Positions 14,985 to 20,571 of a stretch of DNA of 20,571 bases are shown here, piece by piece. The DNA comes from an uncultured Novosphingobium sp. GTDB lineage: Bacteria > Pseudomonadota > Alphaproteobacteria > Sphingomonadales > Sphingomonadaceae. Under the pieces are notes generated by a model, which saw only the letters and a list, made by a program, of their open reading frames with translations, searched no databases and was not told the origin of the DNA. Positions within the stretch are counted from its first letter, which is position 1. The number at the start of each line of letters is the position of its first letter. The stretch is from the NCBI GenBank assembly GCA_937897535.1, contig CALCQB010000319.1, positions 1 to 20,571 on the forward strand. The letters are read 5' to 3'. The translations under genes were made by a program, and so were the position numbers.

Positions 14985-15188
14985 GGACACTCTCGTTTCG
15001 GCTTGCGGGGCGCTTTGGCACAAGCCAGGGCGCACCGGAAGGGGCGGCGTTTGCGTTCAACAGTTCGGGAGGAAACGCCAGCCACCCGAACCCGGATGGC
15101 GGCGCGGCTTCGCTCAGGCGAAGGCGGCCCGCCCCGGGATCACCGGGGTGGTAGTAGTAGTCAGCGGAAAGGCTTTGACCATCTGCAT
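14985..15188 (-). promoter_or_regulatory. Candidate threonine attenuator of thrS (leader region)
   Basis: Several exclusive helices can form in minus-strand RNA. P: CCCCGG/CCGGGG (15148-15143 with 15137-15132) overlaps the Thr codons. A: CTTCGC/GCGAAG (15123-15118 with 15113-15108) has the leader stop TGA in its 4-base loop. B: GCCATCC/GGGTGGC (15100-15094 with 15087-15081, one G-U pair). C: GTTCGGG/CCCGAAC (15091-15085 with 15069-15063) excludes B. D: GGCGTTT/AAACGCC (15079-15073 with 15052-15046) excludes C. E: GGCTTG/CAAGCC (15026-15021 with 15005-15000) ends 5 bases before the thrS Shine-Dalgarno. No good U-tract is present. Control could therefore be at translation, through Rho, or through a U-poor terminator. 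The ribosome position on the Thr codons would decide which helices form. Mechanism is inference. Confidence 0.6.
15114..15188 (-). CDS. Threonine-rich leader peptide upstream of thrS
   Basis: A 24-codon ORF on the minus strand: ATG 15188-15186 and TGA 15116-15114. The Shine-Dalgarno AGGGGG lies about 6 bases upstream of the ATG. Codons 10-14 (15161-15147) are ACT ACT ACT ACC ACC, five Thr in a row; the central peptide reads AFPLTTTTTPVIP. The stop codon lies in the loop of a perfect CTTCGC/GCGAAG hairpin. The ORF sits 129 bases upstream of thrS in the same direction. This is the layout of amino-acid attenuator leader peptides such as thrL of the E. coli threonine operon. Here the controlled gene would be the Thr-tRNA synthetase. 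The peptide itself probably has no function beyond ribosome stalling. An internal ATG at codon 3 is an alternative start. Confidence 0.8.
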   Translation of the reverse strand: MQMVKAFPLTTTTTPVIPGRAAFA

Positions 15189-15240
15189 GACGGTCCCCCT
15201 AGCAGGCAAAGGGTTAAAGGGCAACAAACCGGCAAGCCGC

Positions 15241-15276
15241 CGCGGCGATATAGCGGTTGCCAAGACTATCGCCGCG
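15241..15276. promoter_or_regulatory. 10-bp perfect inverted repeat in the thrS-fghA divergent region
   Basis: CGCGGCGATA (15241-15250) and TATCGCCGCG (15267-15276) are exact reverse complements separated by 16 bases. The right arm ends 17 bases before the fghA start codon, so the element lies in the fghA 5' leader or core promoter and upstream of the thrS leader peptide. It could be an operator for a dimeric regulator (for example a formaldehyde-responsive one) or an mRNA hairpin before fghA. The remaining 15189-15240 stretch should hold the thrS promoter, but no clear hexamers are visible. Confidence 0.5.
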
Positions 15277-15293
15277 CGGGCAAAGGCACCGCC

Positions 15294-16145
15294 ATGGAAC
15301 AGATCAGCAGCAATCGCAGCCACGGCGGCACCCAGGGCGTTTACACCCACCAGAGCGCGGTCACCGGCACACCGATGACCTTTTCGGTCTTCGTGCCCGA
15401 TCATGCACCGGGGACGAAGCTGCCGGTGCTGTGGTTTTTGTCGGGCCTTACCTGCACCCATGCCAATGTCACCGAAAAGGGCGAGTTCCGGGCGGCCTGC
15501 GCCGAGCACGGGATCGCCTTCGTCGCCCCCGACACCAGCCCGCGCGGGGACGCAGTGCCCGATGACGAGGGCTATGACTTCGGCAAGGGCGCCGGGTTCT
15601 ATGTCGACGCGACCGAGGAACCGTGGGCCGCGAACTTCCGGATGCGGAGCTACATCGAAAAGGAACTACCCGCGCTGGTCGCGGAGCACTTCCCGCTCGC
15701 CATGGACCGCCAGGGGATCACCGGCCATTCGATGGGCGGGCACGGCGCGCTGACTATTGCGCTGCGCAATCCGGGCCGGTTCCGTTCGACCAGCGCATTC
15801 TCGCCGATCGTTAGCCCGCTCAACTGCCCGTGGGGCGAGAAGGCGCTCAGTGGCTACCTCGGCCCCGATCAGGCCAAGTGGCGCGAATACGATGCCTGCG
15901 CGCTGATCGAGGACGGCGCGCTGATCGAGGACGGCGCGCGGCTGCCCGACCTGCTGGTCGACCAGGGCGAGGCTGACAATTTCCTGCACGAACAGCTCAA
16001 GACCGGGCTGCTGGTGATGGCGGCGCGCAAGGCCGGGATCCCGGCAACGATCCGGATGCAGCCGGGCTACGACCATTCGTACTACTTCATCTCGAGCTTC
16101 ATGGCCGACCACGTCGCCTGGCACGCCGAGCGGCTCAAAGCCTGA
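15294..16145 (+). CDS. fghA: S-formylglutathione hydrolase
   Basis: A 283-residue alpha/beta-hydrolase of the esterase D family that cleaves S-formylglutathione to formate and glutathione in the cytoplasmic formaldehyde detoxification pathway. Family landmarks are LWFLSGLTCTHANVTEKGEF (47-65), APDTSPRG (78-85), the nucleophile elbow GHSMGGHGAL (144-153, S146), DQGEADNFL (D228 as acid) and GYDHSYYFI (H261). Start ATG 15294 is set by homology (family N-terminus shortly before the YTHQS segment); the frame is open far upstream only as antisense to thrS. An 18-bp perfect tandem duplication gives ALIEDG twice (203-214). The product, formate, is the substrate of the formate dehydrogenase encoded directly downstream. 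No glutathione-dependent formaldehyde dehydrogenase gene is in the window. Confidence 0.95.
   Translation: MEQISSNRSHGGTQGVYTHQSAVTGTPMTFSVFVPDHAPGTKLPVLWFLSGLTCTHANVTEKGEFRAACAEHGIAFVAPDTSPRGDAVPDDEGYDFGKGAGFYVDATEEPWAANFRMRSYIEKELPALVAEHFPLAMDRQGITGHSMGGHGALTIALRNPGRFRSTSAFSPIVSPLNCPWGEKALSGYLGPDQAKWREYDACALIEDGALIEDGARLPDLLVDQGEADNFLHEQLKTGLLVMAARKAGIPATIRMQPGYDHSYYFISSFMADHVAWHAERLKA
15900..15935 (+). repeat. 18-bp perfect tandem duplication inside fghA
   Basis: GCGCTGATCGAGGACGGC occurs twice head-to-tail (15900-15917 and 15918-15935) with no mismatch. It is in frame and encodes ALIEDG twice, just before the RLPDLLVDQG segment. One copy fits the usual family length between the EYDAC segment and the catalytic-acid loop. 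The absence of any synonymous difference suggests a recent slippage duplication. Confidence 0.95.
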
Positions 16146-16181
16146 ATATTTGGGTCGATTCCGCAGGCGTGGTACAAGCGA

Positions 16182-16210
16182 TTGACCGCTTCCCCGAAAT
16201 TGCGCATTTT
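16182..16210 (+). promoter_or_regulatory. Weak candidate sigma-70-type promoter before fdsG
   Basis: TTGACC (16182-16187) and CATTTT (16205-16210) are spaced 17 bp. The -10 match is poor and the implied start would leave almost no 5' leader before fdsG at 16218. There is no terminator after fghA, so read-through from fghA is an equal possibility. Confidence 0.2.
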
Positions 16211-16217
16211 GTAAGTA

Positions 16218-16640
16218 ATGAATACAAATGATCTCGAGAGGATTCTTGCCGCCCACGCCGGACGGAAAGGCGCGCTGTTGCCAATCCTGCACGACGTGCA
16301 GCACGCGTATGGTTATGTGTCGGCCGAGGCCGAGGCGGCGATTGCCAAGGCGCTGAACCTCAGCCGGGCCGAGGTCCATGGCGTGGTCAGCTTCTATCAC
16401 GATTTCTCGGCCGAACCCGATCCGCGTCCGTGCATCGAATTGTGCCGGGCCGAAGCGTGCCAGGCGCGCGGGGTTGAGGCGATAGTCGGCGCGGCGGAAG
16501 AAGCCGCTGGAAACCGCGTCCAGCTCAAGACTGTTTACTGTCTTGGTCTGTGCAGCGTTGGACCGGCCGCGCGGAGCGGTGACACCCTGCATGCCCGGCT
16601 GAGCGAGGCCGCGCTGGTCGAACTGGTGCAATCGGCATGA
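16218..16640 (+). CDS. fdsG: NAD-dependent formate dehydrogenase, gamma subunit (NuoE-like)
   Basis: A 140-residue [2Fe-2S] protein of the NuoE / thioredoxin-like ferredoxin family. The N-terminal helical part (GRKGALLPILHDVQHAYGYV, 15-34) and LSRAEVHGVVSFYHDF (48-63) are characteristic. Cluster ligands fit C76 and C81 (ELCRAEACQ) with C108 and C112 (YCLGLC). It passes electrons within the cytoplasmic FdsGBA complex that oxidises formate to CO2 with reduction of NAD. Start ATG 16218 has no good Shine-Dalgarno (GTAAGTA precedes it), but no other in-frame start keeps the family N-terminus. The stop overlaps the fdsB start by 4 bases (ATGA), indicating coupled translation. Confidence 0.93.
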   Translation: MNTNDLERILAAHAGRKGALLPILHDVQHAYGYVSAEAEAAIAKALNLSRAEVHGVVSFYHDFSAEPDPRPCIELCRAEACQARGVEAIVGAAEEAAGNRVQLKTVYCLGLCSVGPAARSGDTLHARLSEAALVELVQSA

Positions 16641-18157
16641 CCACAGTCCGGATCTCAGACGACGCGCTTGCCCTCGCCTGCGGAGCCGACGGCGTGGCCG
16701 CCGCCTTCGAGCAAGCGGGCTGGACGGTCGAGCGGGTTTCGAGCTGGGGCATGCACTGGCTTGAGCCGCTGGTCGAGATCAACGGGATCGGCTGGGGTCC
16801 GCTAGCGCCCGCCCGTGTAGGAGAAGTGATCGAAGGCAAGGCCGACAACCTGTGCATCGGACCGATTGCGGCGTATCCGTGGATCGCCAGCCAGCAGCGG
16901 CTGACATTTGCCCGCGCTGGCCAGACCCGCCCGCTCAGCCTTGAAGACTATCAGGCCGGCGGCGGGTGGCAGGGATTGACCCGCGCCCGCGCCATGGCAT
17001 CGTCCGAAGTCGTCGCCACCGTTCACGCCTCGGGCTTGCGCGGACGCGGCGGCGCTGGCTTCCCGGCCGGGATCAAGTGGCAGACCGTGCTGAATGCACC
17101 CGGCGCGGAAAAATACGTCGTCTGCAACGCCGATGAAGGTGACAGCGGCACCTTTGCCGACCGGATGGTGATGGAAGGCGACCCGTTCCAGCTGCTCGAG
17201 GGCATGGCGATTGTTGGCCACGCGGTCGGCGCTGGCCAGGGCTATATCTACGTCCGCAGCGAATATCCCCACGCCATCGCCAAGCTCAACGCCGCGATTG
17301 CCCTGGCCGAGCAGCACCTCGCGCCGTTCCGGATCGAGGTGCGGGTCGGGGCCGGGGCCTATGTCTGCGGCGAGGAGACCTCGCTGCTCAACTCGATCGA
17401 GGGCAAGCGCGGCGAAGTGCGGGCCAAGCCGCCGCTGCCGGCTCTCGAAGGGCTGTTCGGCTGCCCGACGGTGGTCAACAACGTGCTGACCCTCGCGGCG
17501 ATCCCGCACATCCTGTCCGATGGCGGAGCAGAGCTCTACGCCCGGCTCGGGGTGGACCGGTCCAAGGGCACCATGCCGATCCAGCTGGCCGGCAACATCA
17601 AGCACGGCGGGCTCTACGAGACTGCCTTCGGGATCACCTTGCAAGAACTGGTCTATGACATCGGCGGCGGCACCGCCTCGGGCCGGCCGGTCAAAGCGGT
17701 CCAGGTCGGCGGGCCGCTCGGCGCCTATATTCCGCCCGAGCAATTCCACCTGCCGTTTGACTACGAAGCCTATGCCGGGGCCGATGCCTTGATCGGGCAC
17801 GGCGGGATCGTGGTGTTCGACGACACCGCCGACATGGGCAAGATGGCCCGCTTTGCGATGGAATTCTGCGCCGCCGAAAGCTGCGGCAAGTGCACCCCGT
17901 GCCGGATCGGCTCGACCCGCGGGGTCGAACTGATCGACCGGATTCGCAGCGGCGGCAAGGTCACCGCTGACGCGGTCGAAGCCCTTCCCCAGATGCACAA
18001 CGCCCGCAAGGCCGGACGCAGCCGCGAGGAGGACCTGGCCTTGCTCGAGGACTTGTGCGAGACGATGCAGTTCGGCTCGCTTTGCGCGCTCGGCGGGTTC
18101 ACCCCCTATCCTGTGCGCAGCGCGCTCAAGCACTGGCCGGAGGATTTCGGGCTATGA
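16637..18157 (+). CDS. fdsB: NAD-dependent formate dehydrogenase, beta subunit (NuoF-like, FMN/NAD-binding)
   Basis: A 506-residue subunit. The first ~110 residues form the thioredoxin-like domain seen in FdsB; few cysteines are present there, so no cluster is expected in it. The FMN/NADH-binding NuoF-like core contains GLRGRGGAGFPAGIKW (133-148), CNADEGDSGTF (163-173) and GAGAYVCGEETSLL (238-251). A [4Fe-4S] cluster is ligated by C416, C419 and C422 (ESCGKCTPCR) with C483 (GSLCALGG). It receives electrons from the iron-sulfur chain and reduces NAD. The start ATG overlaps the fdsG stop by 4 bases. After its stop a repeat element separates it from mobA, whereas the common arrangement has fdsA directly next. 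Confidence 0.96.
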   Translation: MTTVRISDDALALACGADGVAAAFEQAGWTVERVSSWGMHWLEPLVEINGIGWGPLAPARVGEVIEGKADNLCIGPIAAYPWIASQQRLTFARAGQTRPLSLEDYQAGGGWQGLTRARAMASSEVVATVHASGLRGRGGAGFPAGIKWQTVLNAPGAEKYVVCNADEGDSGTFADRMVMEGDPFQLLEGMAIVGHAVGAGQGYIYVRSEYPHAIAKLNAAIALAEQHLAPFRIEVRVGAGAYVCGEETSLLNSIEGKRGEVRAKPPLPALEGLFGCPTVVNNVLTLAAIPHILSDGGAELYARLGVDRSKGTMPIQLAGNIKHGGLYETAFGITLQELVYDIGGGTASGRPVKAVQVGGPLGAYIPPEQFHLPFDYEAYAGADALIGHGGIVVFDDTADMGKMARFAMEFCAAESCGKCTPCRIGSTRGVELIDRIRSGGKVTADAVEALPQMHNARKAGRSREEDLALLEDLCETMQFGSLCALGGFTPYPVRSALKHWPEDFGL

Positions 18158-18172
18158 ATCGGGCCCCCACTC

Positions 18173-18275
18173 CCGTCCACCCTGAGCTTGTCGAAGGGCT
18201 GTTTTTGGCTTCGTGCCGCATTGCAATGCCGCAAGAAGGACAGTGCTTCGACAAGCTCAGCACGGACGGTTTTTT
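18173..18275. repeat. Dispersed inverted-repeat element (CTGAGCTTGTCGAAG type) ending in T6
   Basis: The core CTGAGCTTGTCGAAG (18182-18196) recurs exactly inverted as CTTCGACAAGCTCAG (18246-18260). Similarity extends outward to CCGTCC (18173-18178) and GGACGG (18264-18269), so the arms are nearly 30 bases each. The middle holds the small palindrome GCATTGCAATGC. From memory, this core is a common intergenic repeat in sphingomonads. The right arm is followed by six T (18270-18275), so on the plus strand the element has the form of an intrinsic terminator between fdsB and mobA. The small ORF through it (18154-18294) is repeat-derived and not called as a gene. Confidence 0.85.
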
Positions 18276-18290
18276 GGTTGGGAGTGAAGT

Positions 18291-18821
18291 GTGATCCTCG
18301 GCGCGGTCCTGGCTGGCGGCAAATCGACCCGCTTCGGCAGCGACAAGGCGCTGGCTGAGCTCGCGGGCGAAAGCCTGCTGATCCGTGCGGTCGACATGCT
18401 GTCGGGCTGGTGCGAGAAGGTGGTGGTGGTCGGCCGCGAGGAGGCCCCCGCCCCGACCCTGCCCGATCGCCCGCACCCCGGCATGGGTCCGCTCGGCGGG
18501 ATCGCCGCCGCGCTCTATGACGCGCGCGACGAGGGTTACGAACTGGTGCTGACCTGCGGCGTGGATTCGGTCGATCTGCCGGAAAACCTGCCCGAACTGC
18601 TCTCCCCCGCCCCGGCCTATCTGGCCGATCAGCCGGTGGTCGGGCTGTGGCCGGTCAGCGCGATCAAACCGCTCGAAGCAATCCTGCACGGCGACGGGCG
18701 GCATTCGATGCTGGCCTTTGCCGAGGCGATCGGCGCGCGCGCGGTCAAGCTTGATCGCGCTTCGCTCAATATCAACACGCTGGCCGATCTGGCCGCAGCG
18801 GAGAAGCGTCATGGGCTATGA
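18291..18821 (+). CDS. mobA: Molybdenum cofactor guanylyltransferase
   Basis: A 176-residue nucleotidyltransferase. The N-terminal GTP-binding signature LAGGKSTRFGSDKAL (7-21) and the GPLGGIAAAL block (about 66-75) identify MobA-like proteins, which attach GMP to molybdopterin to make the (bis-)MGD cofactor. The acidic metal-binding segment reads CGVDSVDLP rather than the usual CDxPxLP. The C-terminal LNINTLADLAAAE matches the family. Start is GTG 18291 with GGGAG about 6 bases upstream. Its 3' end overlaps fdsA by 11 bases. FdsA needs bis-MGD, so the enzyme probably supplies the cofactor locally. A MobA-like enzyme of different nucleotide specificity is possible but less likely. Confidence 0.88.
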   Translation: MILGAVLAGGKSTRFGSDKALAELAGESLLIRAVDMLSGWCEKVVVVGREEAPAPTLPDRPHPGMGPLGGIAAALYDARDEGYELVLTCGVDSVDLPENLPELLSPAPAYLADQPVVGLWPVSAIKPLEAILHGDGRHSMLAFAEAIGARAVKLDRASLNINTLADLAAAEKRHGL

Positions 18822-20571
18822 ACCGCAGGCCGATTTCGGCACTCCCGCAGTCCAGTCGGACACCGCCGTCACCCTGACGATCGACGGCCGCGCAGTCACC
18901 GTACCCGCCGGGACCAGCGTGATGCGCGCGGCGGCGGAAAGCGGCGGTTCGATCCCCAGCCTGTGCGCGACCGACAACGTCAAGGCGTTCGGATCGTGCC
19001 GGATCTGCCTGGTCGAAGTCGACGGGATGCGCGGCACACCAGCCAGCTGCACCACCCCGGTCGCCGATGGCATGGTGGTCCACACCCAGACCGAGCGGCT
19101 GGCCAGGCTGCGCAAGGGGGTGATGGAGCTTTACATCTCCGACCACCCGCTCGATTGCCTGACCTGCAGCGCCAACAACGACTGCGAATTGCAGGACACA
19201 GCCGCCGAAGTCGGCCTGCGCGATGTCCGCTATGGTTATACGGGCGCGAATCACATGGGGCTCGGGATCGACGCCTCAAATCCCTATTTCGATTTCGATC
19301 CCAGCAAGTGCATCGCCTGTTCGCGCTGCGTGCGCGCCTGCGACGAGGTCCAGGGCACTCTTGCGCTGACCATCGCCGGGCGCGGGTTCGGCTCCGAAGT
19401 CAGCGCCGGACAAGCCGCCGACAGCTTCCTGTCGAGCGAATGCGTCAGTTGCGGCGCCTGCGTCCAGGCCTGCCCGACCGCCACCCTGCAGGAAAAGGCG
19501 GTCAAGGAAATCGGCAAGCCCGAACGCTCCGTCATCACTACTTGCGCCTACTGCGGGGTTGGCTGCACCTTCCGCGCCGAGATGAAGGGCGAACAGCTGG
19601 TCCGGATGGTCCCGTGGAAGGACGGCAAGGCCAACCGCGGCCATAGCTGCGTCAAGGGCCGGTTCGCCTGGGGCTATGCCAATCACCAGGACCGGATCAC
19701 CAAGCCGATGATCCGCGAAAGCATCGAGCAGCCGTGGCGCGAAGTCAGTTGGGCCGAAGCGCTTAGATTCACCGCAGACCGCCTGAGCACGATCAAGGCC
19801 GAGAGCGGCCCGCGCGCGCTCGGCGGGATCACCTCCAGCCGCTGCACCAACGAAGAGACATTTCTGGTCCAGAAGCTGGTCCGCCAGGGGTTCGGCACCA
19901 ACAACGTCGATACCTGCGCCCGGGTCTGCCACTCGCCGACCGGCTACGGCCTGTCCAAGACCTTCGGTACCAGCGCCGGCACGCAAGACTTCGACAGCGT
20001 GATGGATGCCGACGTGGTGCTGGTGATCGGCGCCAACCCGACCGACGCGCACCCGGTGTTCGCTTCTCGCATGAAGCAGCGGCTGCGCCAGGGTGCCAAG
20101 CTGATCGTGATCGACCCGCGCCGGATCGACCTGGTCCGGATGCCGCATATCGAGGCCGCGCATCACCTCGCGCTGCAGCCGGGCACCAATGTCGCGGTGC
20201 TGACCGCGATGGCCCATGTGATAATCACCGAGGGTCTGGCCGACGAGACATTCATCCGCGAACGCTGCGACTGGGACGAGTACCAGGACTGGGCGCGGTT
20301 TGTATCCGACGAGCGCCACAGCCCGGATCGGCTCGCGGCGGTGACCCGCGTCCCCGCGCACGAATTGCGCGAGGCCGCCCGGCTCTATGCCACCGGGGGT
20401 AACGGCGCGATTTACTATGGCCTTGGCGTGACCGAGCACAGCCAGGGTTCGTCGACCGTGATGGCGATCGCCAATCTCGCCATGGCCACCGGCAACATCG
20501 GCCGGCGCGGCGTCGGGGTTAACCCCTTGCGCGGGCAGAACAACGTCCAGGGCGCCTGCGACATGGGCAGC
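18811..20571 (+). CDS. fdsA: NAD-dependent formate dehydrogenase, alpha (molybdenum) subunit, 3' end outside window
   Basis: The frame is open for 587 codons to the window edge; family members have about 950 residues. The NuoG-like N-terminus carries a [2Fe-2S] site (C52, C63, C66, C80) and a His-Cys [4Fe-4S] site (H112, C116, C119, C125). Two ferredoxin clusters follow (C167/170/173/177 and C211/214/217/221), then the [4Fe-4S] site of the bis-MGD domain (C245, C248, C252, C280). The molybdenum ligand is Cys, not selenocysteine: C373 followed by H374 in RVCHSPTGYGL, as in oxygen-tolerant FdsA enzymes. It oxidises formate to CO2. Start ATG 18811 has GGAG 8-9 bases upstream and overlaps mobA by 11 bases. 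Confidence 0.96.
   Translation, partial: MGYEPQADFGTPAVQSDTAVTLTIDGRAVTVPAGTSVMRAAAESGGSIPSLCATDNVKAFGSCRICLVEVDGMRGTPASCTTPVADGMVVHTQTERLARLRKGVMELYISDHPLDCLTCSANNDCELQDTAAEVGLRDVRYGYTGANHMGLGIDASNPYFDFDPSKCIACSRCVRACDEVQGTLALTIAGRGFGSEVSAGQAADSFLSSECVSCGACVQACPTATLQEKAVKEIGKPERSVITTCAYCGVGCTFRAEMKGEQLVRMVPWKDGKANRGHSCVKGRFAWGYANHQDRITKPMIRESIEQPWREVSWAEALRFTADRLSTIKAESGPRALGGITSSRCTNEETFLVQKLVRQGFGTNNVDTCARVCHSPTGYGLSKTFGTSAGTQDFDSVMDADVVLVIGANPTDAHPVFASRMKQRLRQGAKLIVIDPRRIDLVRMPHIEAAHHLALQPGTNVAVLTAMAHVIITEGLADETFIRERCDWDEYQDWARFVSDERHSPDRLAAVTRVPAHELREAARLYATGGNGAIYYGLGVTEHSQGSSTVMAIANLAMATGNIGRRGVGVNPLRGQNNVQGACDMGS

Noticed and set aside
12981..15293. Very long plus-strand open frame running into fghA
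   Set aside because: This part is antisense to thrS. The fghA homology begins only at ATG 15294, so the extension is a GC-bias artefact.
15189..15509. N-terminal extension of the leader peptide frame to 131 codons
   Set aside because: The upstream part is antisense to fghA. The good Shine-Dalgarno directly before ATG 15188 marks the short leader ORF.
18154..18294. 46-codon ORF starting at ATG 18154, overlapping the fdsB stop
   Set aside because: It is a translation of the dispersed inverted repeat (HPELVEG and FDKLS peptides come from the two arms), so it is not a credible gene.
1..20571. CRISPR arrays, insertion sequences, tRNA genes
   Set aside because: I saw no regularly spaced direct repeats, transposase-like reading frame or tRNA cloverleaf. 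This is a visual judgement, not a program search.

Overview
The window looks like a chromosomal segment of an alphaproteobacterium of the Sphingomonadales (Novosphingobium / Sphingobium / Sphingomonas-like). The clues are high GC, two large outer-membrane TonB-dependent receptors (TBDRs) with sphingomonad-style EIIVTA / EITVTA TonB boxes next to catabolic-type oxidoreductases, and a dispersed inverted repeat with the core CTGAGCTTGTCGAAG. The genus is an inference. I saw no tRNA, rRNA, transposase, phage gene or CRISPR array.

Region 1 (1-12.9 kb) is an accessory, catabolic-looking region. It holds a truncated SDR and a VOC/glyoxalase-fold protein; an MDR enoyl/alkenal-type reductase divergent from TBDR 1; and an SDR behind TBDR 1, separated from it by a clear intrinsic terminator. 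A long minus-strand series follows, read from high to low coordinates: MDR, SDR, Rieske ferredoxin, SnoaL-like protein, TBDR 2, MDR, ThuA-like protein. A second SnoaL-like gene diverges from its head. The repeated combination of TBDR, SDR, MDR and SnoaL-like genes suggests uptake and stepwise redox conversion of a hydrophobic, ketone- or enone-bearing substrate. The substrate cannot be read from the sequence. No oxygenase partner for the Rieske ferredoxin and no dedicated regulator lies in the window.

Region 2 (12.9-15.3 kb) is thrS (threonyl-tRNA synthetase, minus strand). Its 5' leader encodes a 24-codon peptide with a good Shine-Dalgarno and five consecutive Thr codons (ACT ACT ACT ACC ACC). 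The peptide's stop codon lies in the loop of a perfect hairpin, and several mutually exclusive helices lie between it and thrS. This looks like a threonine-sensing attenuator controlling a tRNA synthetase, and it is the most interesting find here.

Region 3 (15.3 kb to the end) is a C1 detoxification/oxidation module on the plus strand: fghA (S-formylglutathione to formate) followed by the NAD-dependent molybdenum formate dehydrogenase genes fdsG, fdsB, mobA and fdsA (cut by the window end). The last four are tightly packed, except that a repeat element carrying a terminator-like T6 tract sits between fdsB and mobA. mobA supplies the dinucleotide form of the molybdenum cofactor that FdsA needs. 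FghA carries a perfect 18-bp in-frame tandem duplication.
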